Origin: Meconema thalassinum
Lineage: Eukaryota; Arthropoda; Insecta; Orthoptera; Tettigoniidae
Direction: 5' to 3'
Length of the DNA: 64,000 nt
Assembly (NCBI GenBank): GCA_946902985.2
Contig: OX336395.1
Location: forward strand, 288,853,065 to 288,917,064
Both the position numbers and the translations under genes were made by a program. The notes beneath the pieces are model-generated. The model had not been told where the DNA came from, did not search any database, and was given only the letters and a program-made list of their open reading frames with translations. Below, one piece after another: positions 11,308 to 22,454 of this stretch (its first letter is position 1; the number at the start of each line of letters is the position of its first letter).

Positions 11308-11652
11308 TGAATGATGAAACAATAGGCTGTCGTGTTTGGTGGAATGTTACCATGAGTTTCAAAATATATCCGAATATCAATATTGGTTACCTTTACAGCC
11401 TCCTCTAAATAGGAACAATAAAACACCACCAGTGGAGCCTTTGTCTTAAACTCTTGAGGTGTTACCATTGGACATTCCTCTTTCTGATAAAAGGATGGTT
11501 GGAATTTTAAAAACGTGTAGAGTCCACCAAACTAATCATTTGAAAAGTTTAAATCCAATCCCTCATATGGAAATGTAGCACTATTCAGGTAGAGACGTAT
11601 ATTTCTCAATTGTATTGGATCAAATTGAGATGCATCTTTGGTGTGTTGATAC
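11308..11652 (-). pseudogene. Polinton A major capsid protein, middle fragment
   Basis: Minus-strand homologue of the C-terminal third of the Polinton B capsid gene (B 42405-42725). The segment corresponding to KAPLVVFYCSYLEEAVKVTN and FETHGNIPPNTTAYCFIIH is clear. A TAG lies near the middle. The right end (11652) stops at the target duplication ATAC of element D and the left end at TGAAT of element C. The 5' part of the gene is at 59467-60285 and the last codons are at 1807-1863. Confidence 0.85.
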
Positions 11653-13226
11653 TGAGCCCGTATTCACTCATGCTGGTGATTATTTTTATGTCAGAGTTGG
11701 TAACATGAGTGAAAGAATCTCTGAATGCCTACAGGAAGATGCAGTTGTACTTTTGACTTCATTGGAAGATCGTCAATAGTTGTTTTACCACGATTAAAGA
11801 AGGTATTCTTTAATGTGCAAATTTGAATTTACCACATCCAGTATTTCTGCATAATTTGCCAATGAGAAATGGCCTAATATTATTAATATTGTACTTGAGA
11901 CTATGGTATGACACTGCGGAAATGCCGGAGGAACGTCAAGAGTTGCTCAACGACTTGACTAGTATCGAAGCCACTCCATTCGCTTCCGTGAAGAAAGCAT
12001 TCTACTTCCAAGTCCAGCACCGCACGTGTGTAACACGCGGCTGCACCAGTCCGGTCGAATGACCGAGGAAAATTTATACAAGTGAAAGAATCAATCCGTT
12101 TGGAAACGTAATCCAATCTACCTTATCGCACGATGTGTGCATAGTGAAAATTGAGTGAAATTATTGCTACGTGAGCATTCAAAATCTGTGGAAAACTACG
12201 ATAATTCAACCAGATGCATGGTCAATGTTCATAAGACCAAGCATGGCCGATTTTTGTGCCATCCATAATTTCTAATGTCTGTGATTTAAATAGTGCAAGT
12301 GTTATAATTCACCTCTCTGAAAATTACTTATAATAATCCACGATGTGTGGGGTCACGATTTTCTTGAGCGACGGATGTCGACGATTTAAGCTGATACAAT
12401 TTGTCACAAAGAGAGACAGTGAAAGTGAGCAGACATGTGCTTGTTTCCAGTAGAGTCTGTAAAGCAGATATGGCCATTTGTTAAAATAACGTCTGCAAAT
12501 TATCAAATGTAGCAGCTGTGTTTGTCTGTGAAACCACGCTAGAAGCAGTGATTTTCTTGTGGAAATTAATAACGCCTGCACGATGTATGAGATCCACAAA
12601 GAGAGAAGCATTTCATCACCGTTAAACATGTTGGTGATAATGACTTAAACACCTGATGAGAGGGAGACAGAGCACCTACTGCGCCAGAATTTATTGAAGG
12701 TCATTACTCAAGAACTGATCTGGAGATGAACCAAGACCCCAGGAAATAAATGAGTGGATAAAAAATTTTATTTATAAAAAATTTGAGAAATATGGGAAAA
12801 ACTGTATGGAAATGAGTGAAATACTATAGATCTTATGCATTTATAAAAGGCAAGGAAGTAGGAATGATTTAAAGATGAACATGTATTCCATTATATGAAT
12901 GTGGGAGGTCCATATTACGAGAAATATCACGCCACTTGAAGCGAGAGTTACGTCATGAGAGAGGGGAAGTTACGAAGGTCGAACTGCGGACTGAAGTGAG
13001 GAGAGGTGGTAGGAGTTACGTCACACCACGAGAGGAGAGGAAGAAACTGGAACTTGAGGACTGCAGAGCACAGGACGAGAGAGTTCTTTCCAATTTGAGA
13101 TTTGAACGAGACAAGACCTCGAGTAGAAACGAGTTTTCTTTTAATAGTGCTACAGTTCATAAAAGTTGGAAGCAAAGGAAGAGTGCAATTCCAGAACTTA
13201 CAGTAACTTAGGAGCAAATTACAATC

Positions 13227-13234
13227 TATATAAA
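13227..13234 (+). promoter_or_regulatory. TATA box of element E 5' LTR
   Basis: TATATAAA about 550 bp into the LTR, conserved at 23002-23009 in the 3' LTR. It is the best promoter candidate for the element transcript. The start site is not determined. Confidence 0.5.
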
Positions 13235-13596
13235 GCAGAACGGAACAGTACAACCATATATTGCAGTGCTTATGCAAAGTTGTTCCACATAGCTTGAAAT
13301 ATTTCTACGTGTAAAAGCTTATTTGAACATTGTATTGAAAATGCAAGTTAAAAGTCAGCAACGGGAGGTCTTAATTACATTATCAGAAATATGAATATTA
13401 CCATGTGCTAAGCTAAAAGCATAGGGAAGTAAAGACTGCAAGGATGTCAGTTGAATTCCAGATTCACTAACATGAAGGCGCTACAAATATCTACGCAAAG
13501 CGCAACATCACCGAGCAAAACTCATACTTTTTCTACGAGAGTTTTAACACATCTTGAAATACGAAAACGCTTGCATAAACGACAATATTCCACCGT

Positions 13597-13680
13597 GATG
13601 TCTATTCTGAAGAAAACCGATGTCTATTCTGAAGAAACCCGATGTCTATTCTGAAGAAAACCCAGATGTCTATTCTGAAG
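13597..13680 (+). repeat. 22-bp minisatellite in element E LTR
   Basis: Four tandem copies of GATGTCTATTCTGAAGAAA plus two to four bases, also present at 23373-23456 in the 3' LTR. Unit spacing varies by one or two bases. The units are directly adjacent without spacers. Confidence 0.9.
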
Positions 13681-14259
13681 AGATGGAGATTCGAAGCCGG
13701 CCTACTTGCAGTGTACGGGAGGACGGAGAGGTGGCAAAGCTGTTCACGGCGAGGTCATTCACCACGAGTCCAGCTGGGTTCTGTCACAAACCGGTCTTCA
13801 TAGCTGTGGGCGATGCTATGGAGCACGACAAGTTTGGTTTGGAAGGAGAGATGCAGGTATTTTCAACAGTCGAGAAGCCAGCACAAGGTAGTGAAGAAAT
13901 TGTCTTTTATCATGTAGAATTGTAGTTATGTTCTGTGATTATCCAATTGACCAACCGCATATTTTTCAACAGTATTTTTCAACCGCATTTTTCAACAGTA
14001 TTTTTCTACAGCATTTTTAACTGCATTATTTAAAACGTATAATTTTGTCAAAGTAATTAAATTTGTGTAGATCTTGTTATAGTGATTTTTCGTATTTTTC
14101 TACGGAGTTATTTGCCTTGTTCTTGAAAATTTCAGTCACTTGGACGAAATTTTGGCATGTTGATGCTATTAACACTAAAGTTATATTAAAGTAAAATCGT
14201 GTAATATTTTCATATTTGCGTTAGATTTAATTAAATTAAATCTGTTTTATCGCAGCGAT

Positions 14260-14401
14260 GGAATATAAATGAATTGTTCAGAGGAACTTAGAACGAATTA
14301 TTGAAAGGAATATAAAGGAATTGTATTAAAGGAATTTAGAGCGTTAAAAAGGAATATAAATGAATTGTTCAGAGGAACTTTAAACGAATTATTAAAAGGA
14401 A
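14260..14401 (+). repeat. 91-bp tandem duplication in element E LTR
   Basis: The segment beginning GGAATATAAATGAATTGTTC recurs 91 bases later. It is also duplicated in the 3' LTR near 24036-24180, so the duplication predates this insertion. Confidence 0.8.
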
Positions 14402-15651
14402 TAGAACGTTGAACGAAGTAAAGATGGAGTAAGATTGTAATTGAAGTAAAATGAAGTTTATTGGAGCAAATTTAAGTACAGTATATTTAAGAAGTAACGT
14501 CACGAAGTGTAAAGAATATTTCGACAACTCATGATGTTGATTCGATTGTCAGAAATTTATTATGAACGAAAGTATTACGAAAAACTTATACACATATGTC
14601 TAATGAGATTTAGAGCGTTAAAAAGTATAAATGAATTTGTTAAACAAATATATTAACGGAAAAAGTCAAACTTATATCTTTTGTTAAGAATATGAATATT
14701 TACTGATATTTCTTGAAAAGTTGTAATAAAATGTAAAGCTGAATTTAAACACGTGAAAAAGAAAGTTAACGAAGTTAAATCACAGGGTGATCAGAAAGTG
14801 AAAGCACAACGATTTATTGCAGAAATGGAATTATGAGCACGAGGCGATGTTATATCAGTATAGAGGAGAAATGTTAAAGTAAAGGAAGTATATGTATTGA
14901 AGTAGAAGTTTATAGTTGAATTACCGTGCAAATTAAAGGGATATGAACGTAAAGGAGTTACGTAATTCTACGAAGGGAGGCCGAGGAGTCTCTAAGTTTT
15001 TCTAGTATTGATTGCAATAATTGTGAAGTTATGTGAGTGTATTAAAGGAAGATTCTGTACAGGGTGTTTAAGAGAGAAAGTAATTGTTGTATAATTATGA
15101 AAGAGGAGTGTGGAAACGAAGGTTAATGCCGTGCACGTCCAGTATTCACGTTTATCAGAAGATTGTTAACTCAGTAAAGAATTTCAGAACTTATTTCAGT
15201 TTCATGAGTAATAGATAAAGGTAAAAGAGAACAGTGCTTAGCTTAAATGTTTGTCACTTATGTTCAATTGATTATGACGAGTATTTATTACTTTCAACTC
15301 GATAGTTGCGGTGTATGTTTGGATTTGATGTTTAAGAAAATTGAGTAGATGAAAAACTTATTGGAGGAAGAAAATGTAATCTTCGACATTCTAAAGTGTA
15401 AAATTTGAGAGATTCTTAAAGAATGTATATATGCACATAGTTCATGAATAATTTTGATTAGATATGGAACTACGGTTCATAGTTGAAGCGGACCTGTATA
15501 AAATAGGGCAATACTTAGTAACACGCCGTTTCACATTTTCTAACTATATATTGCCACGTGCTACTTTATTTTTTCAGTTATTTTTGTTGAAGTGTCAGGG
15601 AGACACAATATACAGGAAGGAAGCCAGTTTTTATACTTGTTTTATTAGCTT

Positions 15652-15657
15652 AATAAA
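15652..15657 (+). promoter_or_regulatory. Polyadenylation signal candidate, element E LTR
   Basis: AATAAA about 360 bp before the end of the 5' LTR, conserved at 25377-25382 in the 3' LTR, where it would act on the genomic transcript. Confidence 0.45.
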
Positions 15658-16030
15658 CGGCTGGCGCTTTTTAGCGACTTAGTCAAATTTTATCTAAACT
15701 GATACCGTTTTCATTGTCGTCATCGTCGAAAATAGTACTACGAGGTATAGATACAGGCGCTCACTATAGATTAAACCTTATCACCCCTCGAGATTGGAGT
15801 TTCTCAATTTGCTCTAAATGTAAATGATAGTAGAAATTTGTACCTTGTCTAGTAGTACTATTTTCTTTACGAATAATATTTATCCTGTATGTTCCTGAAA
15901 TTCCCAATTTTACTTAGTAGGCATGGTAAGATTGTGAGCTGGGTAACTTACATGTTTGCAATCCTTTTTCGAGCTGTGGATATAAGTACTGATGGGTTTC
16001 GTCGGGCGCATATAGATAGTATTATTTAAA

Positions 16031-16048
16031 TGGCGTGCCCATCCGTGG
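16031..16048 (+). other. Primer-binding site candidate of element E
   Basis: TGGCGTGCCCATCCGTGG begins 20 bases after the LTR end. The opening TGG complements the CCA tail of a tRNA. Element D has TGGCGCCCAACGTTG after a 19-base gap, the same layout. The tRNA species was not determined. Confidence 0.6.
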
Positions 16049-16444
16049 GGCCTTCGAAAGAGCATTCGAAAAGCATTCGAGAGCATTCGAAAGAGCACTC
16101 GAGAGAAGAAGTTTGGAAGTACTCGAGAGTGAGGCCATATTAGATTTGAAAAGAAAAATGCCGATCCCAAATTTAATGATTGTTGAGATGAACAAAACAT
16201 CAGCAGATTAGTGGAGTACACTATAGTTGTGAGGCATAATTTTAAACCAGCTAACGACATTTGTCATGTAATAGTAAATTTAAAAGTAAATTAATGTTGT
16301 TAAACATAGGTTAAGTGAGATGATAGAATGAAACGATGTCAGTTCAGTAAAATGGGACGATGAGATATACGAGATAACTCGCGATTAAAATAGATGTAAG
16401 TAGGATTAAGATGTTCTATATATTCCATCACTGGTATAAAATGC

Positions 16445-19400
16445 ATGCGTTGGTCAATCTGGATATTCACTGGTAATTTTTGTAGTCGATACTTCCCTAA
16501 TTCTCAAGAAAAGAAGAATATGTCAACGAATGATATGACGTTCATTCGAACGATGCTTGAAACCTTGAAGGAAGGTCAAAGTACGTTGACCAAAGACCTT
16601 GAAGCCCTCCACCAATTAACACATAACAACATTAAACAGTTGAAAACCGAGATACAGAAATCAGTAGCTACTGTAAAATCAAAAGTCAAGGCAGAGTTAT
16701 CAGTTGCTCAAACACTTACTACGGCTAGTATAACATTAGCACAGGAAGAAGCTAGGAAAATACATGAGGAGGTCAAGAAAAGTCAGGAAAAAGCACAGGA
16801 AGAAGTTAAGTTAGCTTTAGAGAAGGCCAGAAAGGAAGATAGACTAGCTAGAGAGAAGGAAAGAGAAGAAGCCAAGTTAGCTTTGGAAGAGGCAAATAGG
16901 ATGAGAGCAGAGATAAGATTAGCTCAGGAAAAAGCTCGCGAGGAGGACAGGCTAAGTCAGGAGCAGGCTAGATTAGAAGATAGAAAGATCCAAGCCGAAA
17001 TAAAAGAAGCACAGGAGGAAGCTAGGAAAGTACATGAGGAGGTTAGAAAAAATCAGGAAAAAGCTCAGAGAATTTTTGAAAGGGCAGGTAATGCACAGGT
17101 AGAATTAAAAGCTTCATTTGATCAAGTCAAACAGGACATGGCAGGAAAAGTGATAGAAATCCAATTAGCTAATAGTAATCACATGATAGAACTAGAACAG
17201 AAATTACATGCTAGCATGAGCTCAATTAAGGAGGAAAATAACACTCATCATGTACACATTTCAGGGGCCCGGAACAAACTCAAGGAGCAACTTGACAATC
17301 TAAATGGCACTGTTGGTGAATTGCAGGTCAAGTTGGAAGGTCAAAGTAAACTGATTGAAGAGGGTATAAATGTAGATATAAATGCTTCCATTGTAAAGGC
17401 AGTTACGGACATGAAGGAGGAGGTCGTAACAGTCACAACTCAAATCATATCAGAAATACACCATAAATTAGCAAATGACATTAAAGCTATAGAGTTATGT
17501 TCCAATATTAATGTTAGCAAGGTACGGGAAGATCTATCTAAGCGGATAGATATATTACAAGTTAATAACGTAGCCACGCTGACAGAAATTGTTAATAAAA
17601 CAGATTTAACTAACTCGAACGAATTAGACAAAATTAAATGTACGGTCGATGAGATAAGCATAGAACTAGCGAAAATTCGATCAAAGCAGGATAAGGATAC
17701 CAGCGAGATAGAACAGCAATTGAGGTCACTTACGATAGGAGATGCTACATTTTCATCTACGTTGAGAACTGAAGTCAGGGAGGACATCAGAAAGGACTTG
17801 ACGAGATTTTTCCAAGCAAGAGATGAAAAATTGAAAGAAGAAATAAGGAAATTAGAGGCCAGGACAGACAGGATAGAAGAAGATAAGGAAAGCGAGATTA
17901 GTCAACAGCAAATTCTGAAGTCCAATTTTAACTTCAATCGAGAGCCATTTCAAACTGAAATAGGGGAATTTGGAGGAGATTTTGAACCTAATCAAAGTAG
18001 GTCAAATGCCAATGTCATCGTAATCAAGAATAATGATGAGAAACCGAACAAATTCAGTGGAGTAGGCAATATTACTGCAGTAGAATTTCTGAGAGACATG
18101 AGGTCGTATTTAGAAGATAATAGGATACCTCGTGAAAGACATATGAGGGTCGTGGAAAAATACTTGGATTCAGAAGCGTTAGTATGGCACAGAGCTTTCA
18201 GATACACGTATCAAACATTTGAAGAATTCGCTATAGCTCTGCAGAAACGATTTTGGAGCAAGGAACTTCAACAGGATATACGAGCAGAAATGTATTCTAA
18301 GAAGTACGCATATTCCAGTCCAACGAAATACGCAAGTTTCTTCACGAAACAATTAGCACGCTTGCAGTATTTGCAACCCCCTTTGGCGGAAGAAGACTTG
18401 GTTCACGCTATTTCATGCCTGCTACCAACGGAAGTTAGGAGGCACCTCATTTCGGCAAACGTGAAAACTCTAGAAGCAATGGCAGAAATTTTGAGGAGAC
18501 TGGATCACACGTCTAATGTGTCCACCAACTCAACTGGAAATCAAAACCAGAGAGGTCGAAGCCAGGAACCGAGAGAAATACACACCATCCACATCGATCA
18601 AATGCAGCAAACAGAGGAGAACAAAAATGGAGTAGGTCCAACGAGATCCAGGATGTATGGACAGAATCGATTTCGACCAGAGTATCAAAGACCTAGAGAA
18701 GGAAGGCCATATGAAAATCAAAGATGGAGGAATAACTATTACACCAGGAACAATGATTATCGTAGAGAGGGATATTATAGTCGAAATAACCCTACGAATA
18801 ATTATGGATATCGGAGATATCAGAACTGGAGAAACACGAATAATTATTCAAGACAGCAACAACAGCCAAGTCAACAAAATCAAGGTTGGAGGAATAATAA
18901 CAATGTAAGAAGGTATTATGATGACAGGGAAAGAGAAAGTCAGGAATACCTAAGGAATCTCAGAGAAAGGAACGTGAGAGACCAAAATCAGGGACAACAT
19001 AACCTGAATCAAGAACCTCAACCTGAAACAAGCAGAGATAGAAGGAATGAAGACCCAGGAGGGGCACAAAAAAACGTCAAATTCCAAAAAGTAAAAGGAG
19101 AAGAAAACAGCACCGTAACCAGACATGAAATCCAGATTAATGAGTTGTATGAAGCCACGAATGAAGATCTCCTGTATGAGAGAGAAGAGACGAAAACAGA
19201 CAGAGTAGCGAGGTTACCGATTATAGAAATCATATCAGAAGGAGAATGCCTGAGAACACTACTAGATACGGGAGCAACAGCATCAATTTTATCAGAGAAC
19301 TGTTTTCACAGATTGAAGGATGGAAATTCACTTATAGCAATGCCCGTTTCAACCATTAAAGTCAGGGGCGTATTTAACGACAAGACCATGAAATGTAAAG

Positions 19401-21247
19401 TCCAAGCACTAATGGAATTCTCTATAAATGAATACAGATATGAGCAGGTATTCATAGTCTTGAGCCAGATAAATTTTGATGCTATTTTAGGCATTGATTT
19501 TATAACCAAGACTGGAGCTGTGATCGATTTACGAAATGGAGTCATAAGATTTAATGAAGGCCTACATCAATCAGAGGATACGACGAAGGATGAGAATGAG
19601 TGTAGTTTGATTGACGAAACTACAGAGGAAAATCTTGTGAAGATTGTTATGGAAGTTGAAGCAGAAGGAATACCTCACTATGGCAGAAAGATTGAGAATT
19701 TTGAAGATCAGAGGGAGAAATTGGAAGAATTGGTCACGACTTATGCAGACATTTTTGATAACAAGCCAGGCATTATAAGAGGATATAAATATCAGATTAA
19801 GCTCGCTGATGACACACCTTTTCAGAAGAAATTGTATCCAATTCCGGAGAAGTATCAAGCTGAAGTGACAGAGCTCATAAAAGGCATGGAAAAAGAAGGG
19901 ATTATAAGAAAGCAAGCTACTCCTTATTTAAATCCACTCACTGCTGTGAAGAAAGCAGATGGTAGTCTTAGACTATGTTTAGATGCCAGGGGCATAAATA
20001 CTCCTCTGCTGAAAGAATTCGACAGGCCACCGAAAATTAGAGAACTACTGAGGAGATTCAAGAATAAAACCTGTTTCTCAGTGATTGATTTAACTGCAGC
20101 ATTTCATCAAATAGAGCTTACAGAGGACAGCAAATGTTATACAGGGTTCATGTTCAATCAAACCTGTTATGTATACCAAAGAGTACCATATGGATTGGTA
20201 AATTCAAGTCCAGCACTTATCAGAGCCTTGGATGACAAGTTGAGTGAAGAAGTGAAACAATTTGCTATTTGCTACGTGGATGATATCATCATATCTTCAG
20301 AGACACCAGAGCAACATTTCATGCATTTGACGAAGCTATTTGATAACCTCAGAAGTGCAAACATCAAGGTGAAATTGGATAAATGTCATTTCTCTCAAGA
20401 AAAGATCAACTTTCTTGGGCATACTATAGACAGATTTGGTTACCATCCGAATGAAGACAAGATTGAGGCGATTTTGAAATTTCCAACACCCAAGAAAATC
20501 AAAGACATCAGAGCTTTTGCGGGTCTTTGTCAGTTTTTCCATAGTCATTGTCCACGTTATTCAGAAATCATGGCACCTCTACATGAACTTTTAAAGAAGA
20601 ACAATAGATGGAAATGGGATGCAGCTGCTGAGAATGCCTTTATTCAAGCAAAGGAAGTGCTCAGAGATAACATCAAGTTGGAGTACCCAGATTTTGAAAG
20701 AACATTCATTATAGAAACGGACGCTTCACGAGTTGGTATTAGTGCAGTCCTATATCAGAAGGATCAAGATGGAAATCCTCACTATATTTCATTCAGCAGT
20801 AGGAAGTTACGCACGCACGAGCTGAATTACTTCACGACGGAGCTTGAAGCTTTAGCCGTCATAAATGCTCTACAAAATTGGAAGGAATTATTGCTGGGAC
20901 ACAAGATCATAATCAGAACGGATCATAAAGCACTAGAATTCATGTTGAAGTCAGACTTGTCAAGCGATAGGATGACCAGATGGACCATGTTTTTGCAACA
21001 ATTTCATGCCACGATAGTTCATGTACCTGGAAAAGACACCCTTCTAGCAGATATTCTTTCCAGACATCCGATTCCTGAGAAAGATGTGAGAGTTAATGTT
21101 ATCCAGACAGATGCAGAAGATCAAGAAACGCTGGATAAGCGTTCTTTTTCAAAAGAAGCATGCACCATTCAGGAACATTTATCGATTTTTGTCAGGGAGA
21201 ATGACAAGGAGGCACGTCTCATACTTAGAAACGAGAAGGAAAGCTAG
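16445..21247 (+). CDS. Gag-pol polyprotein of element E (gag, protease, RT, RNase H)
   Basis: One uninterrupted frame of 1600 codons. Either the ATG at 16445 or that at 16520 could start it. The second begins MSTNDMTF and is the more likely gag start. Residues about 30-490 are a very long charged coiled coil with repeated AQEEARK-like heptads. About 533-690 is a capsid-like gag region (FSGVGNITAVEFLRDM). About 730-870 is rich in R, N and Y and lacks a CCHC zinc knuckle. The aspartic protease has LLDTGATAS (D941). Reverse transcriptase has CYVDDIII (YVDD 1277-1280). RNase H has ETDAS (D1426), TELEA and RTDHK. Gag and pol share one frame, unlike many retroelements. The frame ends early, and integrase continues in the next frame. 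It makes the particle, processing and copying enzymes for retrotransposition. Confidence 0.93.
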   Translation: MRWSIWIFTGNFCSRYFPNSQEKKNMSTNDMTFIRTMLETLKEGQSTLTKDLEALHQLTHNNIKQLKTEIQKSVATVKSKVKAELSVAQTLTTASITLAQEEARKIHEEVKKSQEKAQEEVKLALEKARKEDRLAREKEREEAKLALEEANRMRAEIRLAQEKAREEDRLSQEQARLEDRKIQAEIKEAQEEARKVHEEVRKNQEKAQRIFERAGNAQVELKASFDQVKQDMAGKVIEIQLANSNHMIELEQKLHASMSSIKEENNTHHVHISGARNKLKEQLDNLNGTVGELQVKLEGQSKLIEEGINVDINASIVKAVTDMKEEVVTVTTQIISEIHHKLANDIKAIELCSNINVSKVREDLSKRIDILQVNNVATLTEIVNKTDLTNSNELDKIKCTVDEISIELAKIRSKQDKDTSEIEQQLRSLTIGDATFSSTLRTEVREDIRKDLTRFFQARDEKLKEEIRKLEARTDRIEEDKESEISQQQILKSNFNFNREPFQTEIGEFGGDFEPNQSRSNANVIVIKNNDEKPNKFSGVGNITAVEFLRDMRSYLEDNRIPRERHMRVVEKYLDSEALVWHRAFRYTYQTFEEFAIALQKRFWSKELQQDIRAEMYSKKYAYSSPTKYASFFTKQLARLQYLQPPLAEEDLVHAISCLLPTEVRRHLISANVKTLEAMAEILRRLDHTSNVSTNSTGNQNQRGRSQEPREIHTIHIDQMQQTEENKNGVGPTRSRMYGQNRFRPEYQRPREGRPYENQRWRNNYYTRNNDYRREGYYSRNNPTNNYGYRRYQNWRNTNNYSRQQQQPSQQNQGWRNNNNVRRYYDDRERESQEYLRNLRERNVRDQNQGQHNLNQEPQPETSRDRRNEDPGGAQKNVKFQKVKGEENSTVTRHEIQINELYEATNEDLLYEREETKTDRVARLPIIEIISEGECLRTLLDTGATASILSENCFHRLKDGNSLIAMPVSTIKVRGVFNDKTMKCKVQALMEFSINEYRYEQVFIVLSQINFDAILGIDFITKTGAVIDLRNGVIRFNEGLHQSEDTTKDENECSLIDETTEENLVKIVMEVEAEGIPHYGRKIENFEDQREKLEELVTTYADIFDNKPGIIRGYKYQIKLADDTPFQKKLYPIPEKYQAEVTELIKGMEKEGIIRKQATPYLNPLTAVKKADGSLRLCLDARGINTPLLKEFDRPPKIRELLRRFKNKTCFSVIDLTAAFHQIELTEDSKCYTGFMFNQTCYVYQRVPYGLVNSSPALIRALDDKLSEEVKQFAICYVDDIIISSETPEQHFMHLTKLFDNLRSANIKVKLDKCHFSQEKINFLGHTIDRFGYHPNEDKIEAILKFPTPKKIKDIRAFAGLCQFFHSHCPRYSEIMAPLHELLKKNNRWKWDAAAENAFIQAKEVLRDNIKLEYPDFERTFIIETDASRVGISAVLYQKDQDGNPHYISFSSRKLRTHELNYFTTELEALAVINALQNWKELLLGHKIIIRTDHKALEFMLKSDLSSDRMTRWTMFLQQFHATIVHVPGKDTLLADILSRHPIPEKDVRVNVIQTDAEDQETLDKRSFSKEACTIQEHLSIFVRENDKEARLILRNEKES

Positions 21248-22364
21248 ACACTATATTCTCGTGGGAGAAACTGTATGTAAATACATTGATGCCAGACATA
21301 CGAAAGTGCGAGTTGCTATTCCACCAGAACTTATTGTGCCACTAATTTGGTTAGTACACAATAGTATAGGCCACGGAGGAGTTGACAAAACATACTATAC
21401 CATGTTAGAAAAATTCTACTGGATTAATATGAGAGAATCCATAACCATTGTGATCAGATCTTGTGAACTGTGTCAGAAGAATAAATATAATTCTGAGCTA
21501 TTGAAGGAGAGACCTAAAGCGATTATTCCGACGAAACCATTGGAATTGTTTAGTCAGGATATTTTTGGACCTGCACCTAAAGGAGACAGAGGAAACCAGT
21601 ATATGTTAGTTACAATGGATGTATTCTCCAAAATTGTAATGCTCAATCCCATGCAGAAAGCAACAACGAGGAATGTTTTATATCACCTGGAGAGGAACAT
21701 TATTCCAAAGTTAGGAAAACCAGAGAGACTATTAACAGACCATGGAACGCAATTCACTTCTGCAGAATTTCAGGGAGCGATGGATAGGTTGGATATTTTT
21801 CACCTATTTTCATCAGTTCGAAGCCCAGAGACGAATCCTATTGAAAGAACAATGCTGGAATTTTCAAAGTACATTCGCTTGTATAGTGCAGATAATCATG
21901 CGAATTGGGTAAAGATTGTACCACTAGTGGAATTTTGCATCAATAACACGAGACATGAGAGCACCAACGATATTCCAGTCATGTTGCATTTTGAAGAAAA
22001 ACCGGTACGACCATGGAACGGAATCTTCAATATTCCGGGAGATAACGAACCACCGATGGACCAGAGAATCGAAGAAGCGAGGATCCAATTGAACAAAGCG
22101 GCTGAGAAGAGATTAAAACGTTTAGATGGGAAGACATTCAGTGGACCGCTACGAAGAGGTGACCTTGTATTAGTCAGGATTCCTGTGAAAGCAGACGTAC
22201 TGAAGAAAGTGTATATCAAATTCAGTAACCTGTTCAGAGGACCGTTCAAAGTAGATACAGTCTACGGTAATAATTGCTATAAAATTGTAATAGTGGAAGA
22301 TAATAGATCCATTGGAAAATTCAACCATTCCAAATTGAAAAGATTTTACCCACAGATACAGTAA
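21236..22364 (+). CDS. Integrase of element E, in shifted frame
   Basis: The frame that carries integrase is open from 21096 to 22364, and integrase homology continues from the pol frame at about 21230-21245. It has an HHCC zinc-binding region (HNSIGH near 21360, CELC near 21460). The catalytic D,D-35-E is present: D in FSQDIFGP at 21558, D in LLTDHGTQF at 21738 and E in PIERT at 21843. The C-terminal part (GDLVLVRIP and FRGPFKV) is the usual DNA-binding tail without a chromodomain. A single-base change at the junction separates it from RNase H. A programmed shift is possible, but a simple indel is likelier because gypsy pol is normally continuous here. Otherwise it looks functional. Confidence 0.9.
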
Positions 22365-22440
22365 AATCAATAAATTCAGTCTCAAGCAACAGAGAAATTA
22401 CTGGTATTAAAGAAAGTACAGGCTATACTTTACTTTAAAT

Positions 22441-22454
22441 TAGCAACGGGGAAA
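22441..22454 (+). other. Polypurine tract of element E
   Basis: AGCAACGGGGAAA directly precedes the 3' LTR start TGCGCC at 22455, where plus-strand DNA synthesis would be primed. Confidence 0.65.

Larger units (their letters stand above)
12680..16010 (+). repeat. 5' LTR of element E (3331 bp)
   Basis: Starts TGCGCCAGAATTT and ends GGGCGCA. Direct repeat of 22455-25735. It contains a TATA box, a 22-bp minisatellite, a 91-bp tandem duplication and an AATAAA signal. It is very long for a gypsy LTR. Confidence 0.92.

Noticed and set aside
11823..12062. 79-codon frame similar to 54346-54681
   Set aside because: Again the two LTRs of element D; the frames differ in length and end, and no protein family is recognised.
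12936..13211. 91-codon charged frame duplicated at 22711-22986
   Set aside because: Lies in both LTRs of element E next to the TATA box; composition bias explains the open frame.
13597..13680. Short regularly spaced repeats resembling a CRISPR array
   Set aside because: Units are directly adjacent without unique spacers, lie in a eukaryotic LTR and occur again in the 3' LTR. This is a minisatellite.
13620..13925. 101-codon frame duplicated at 23396-23701
   Set aside because: Starts inside the minisatellite of the E LTR; no conserved domain and no separate evidence of translation.
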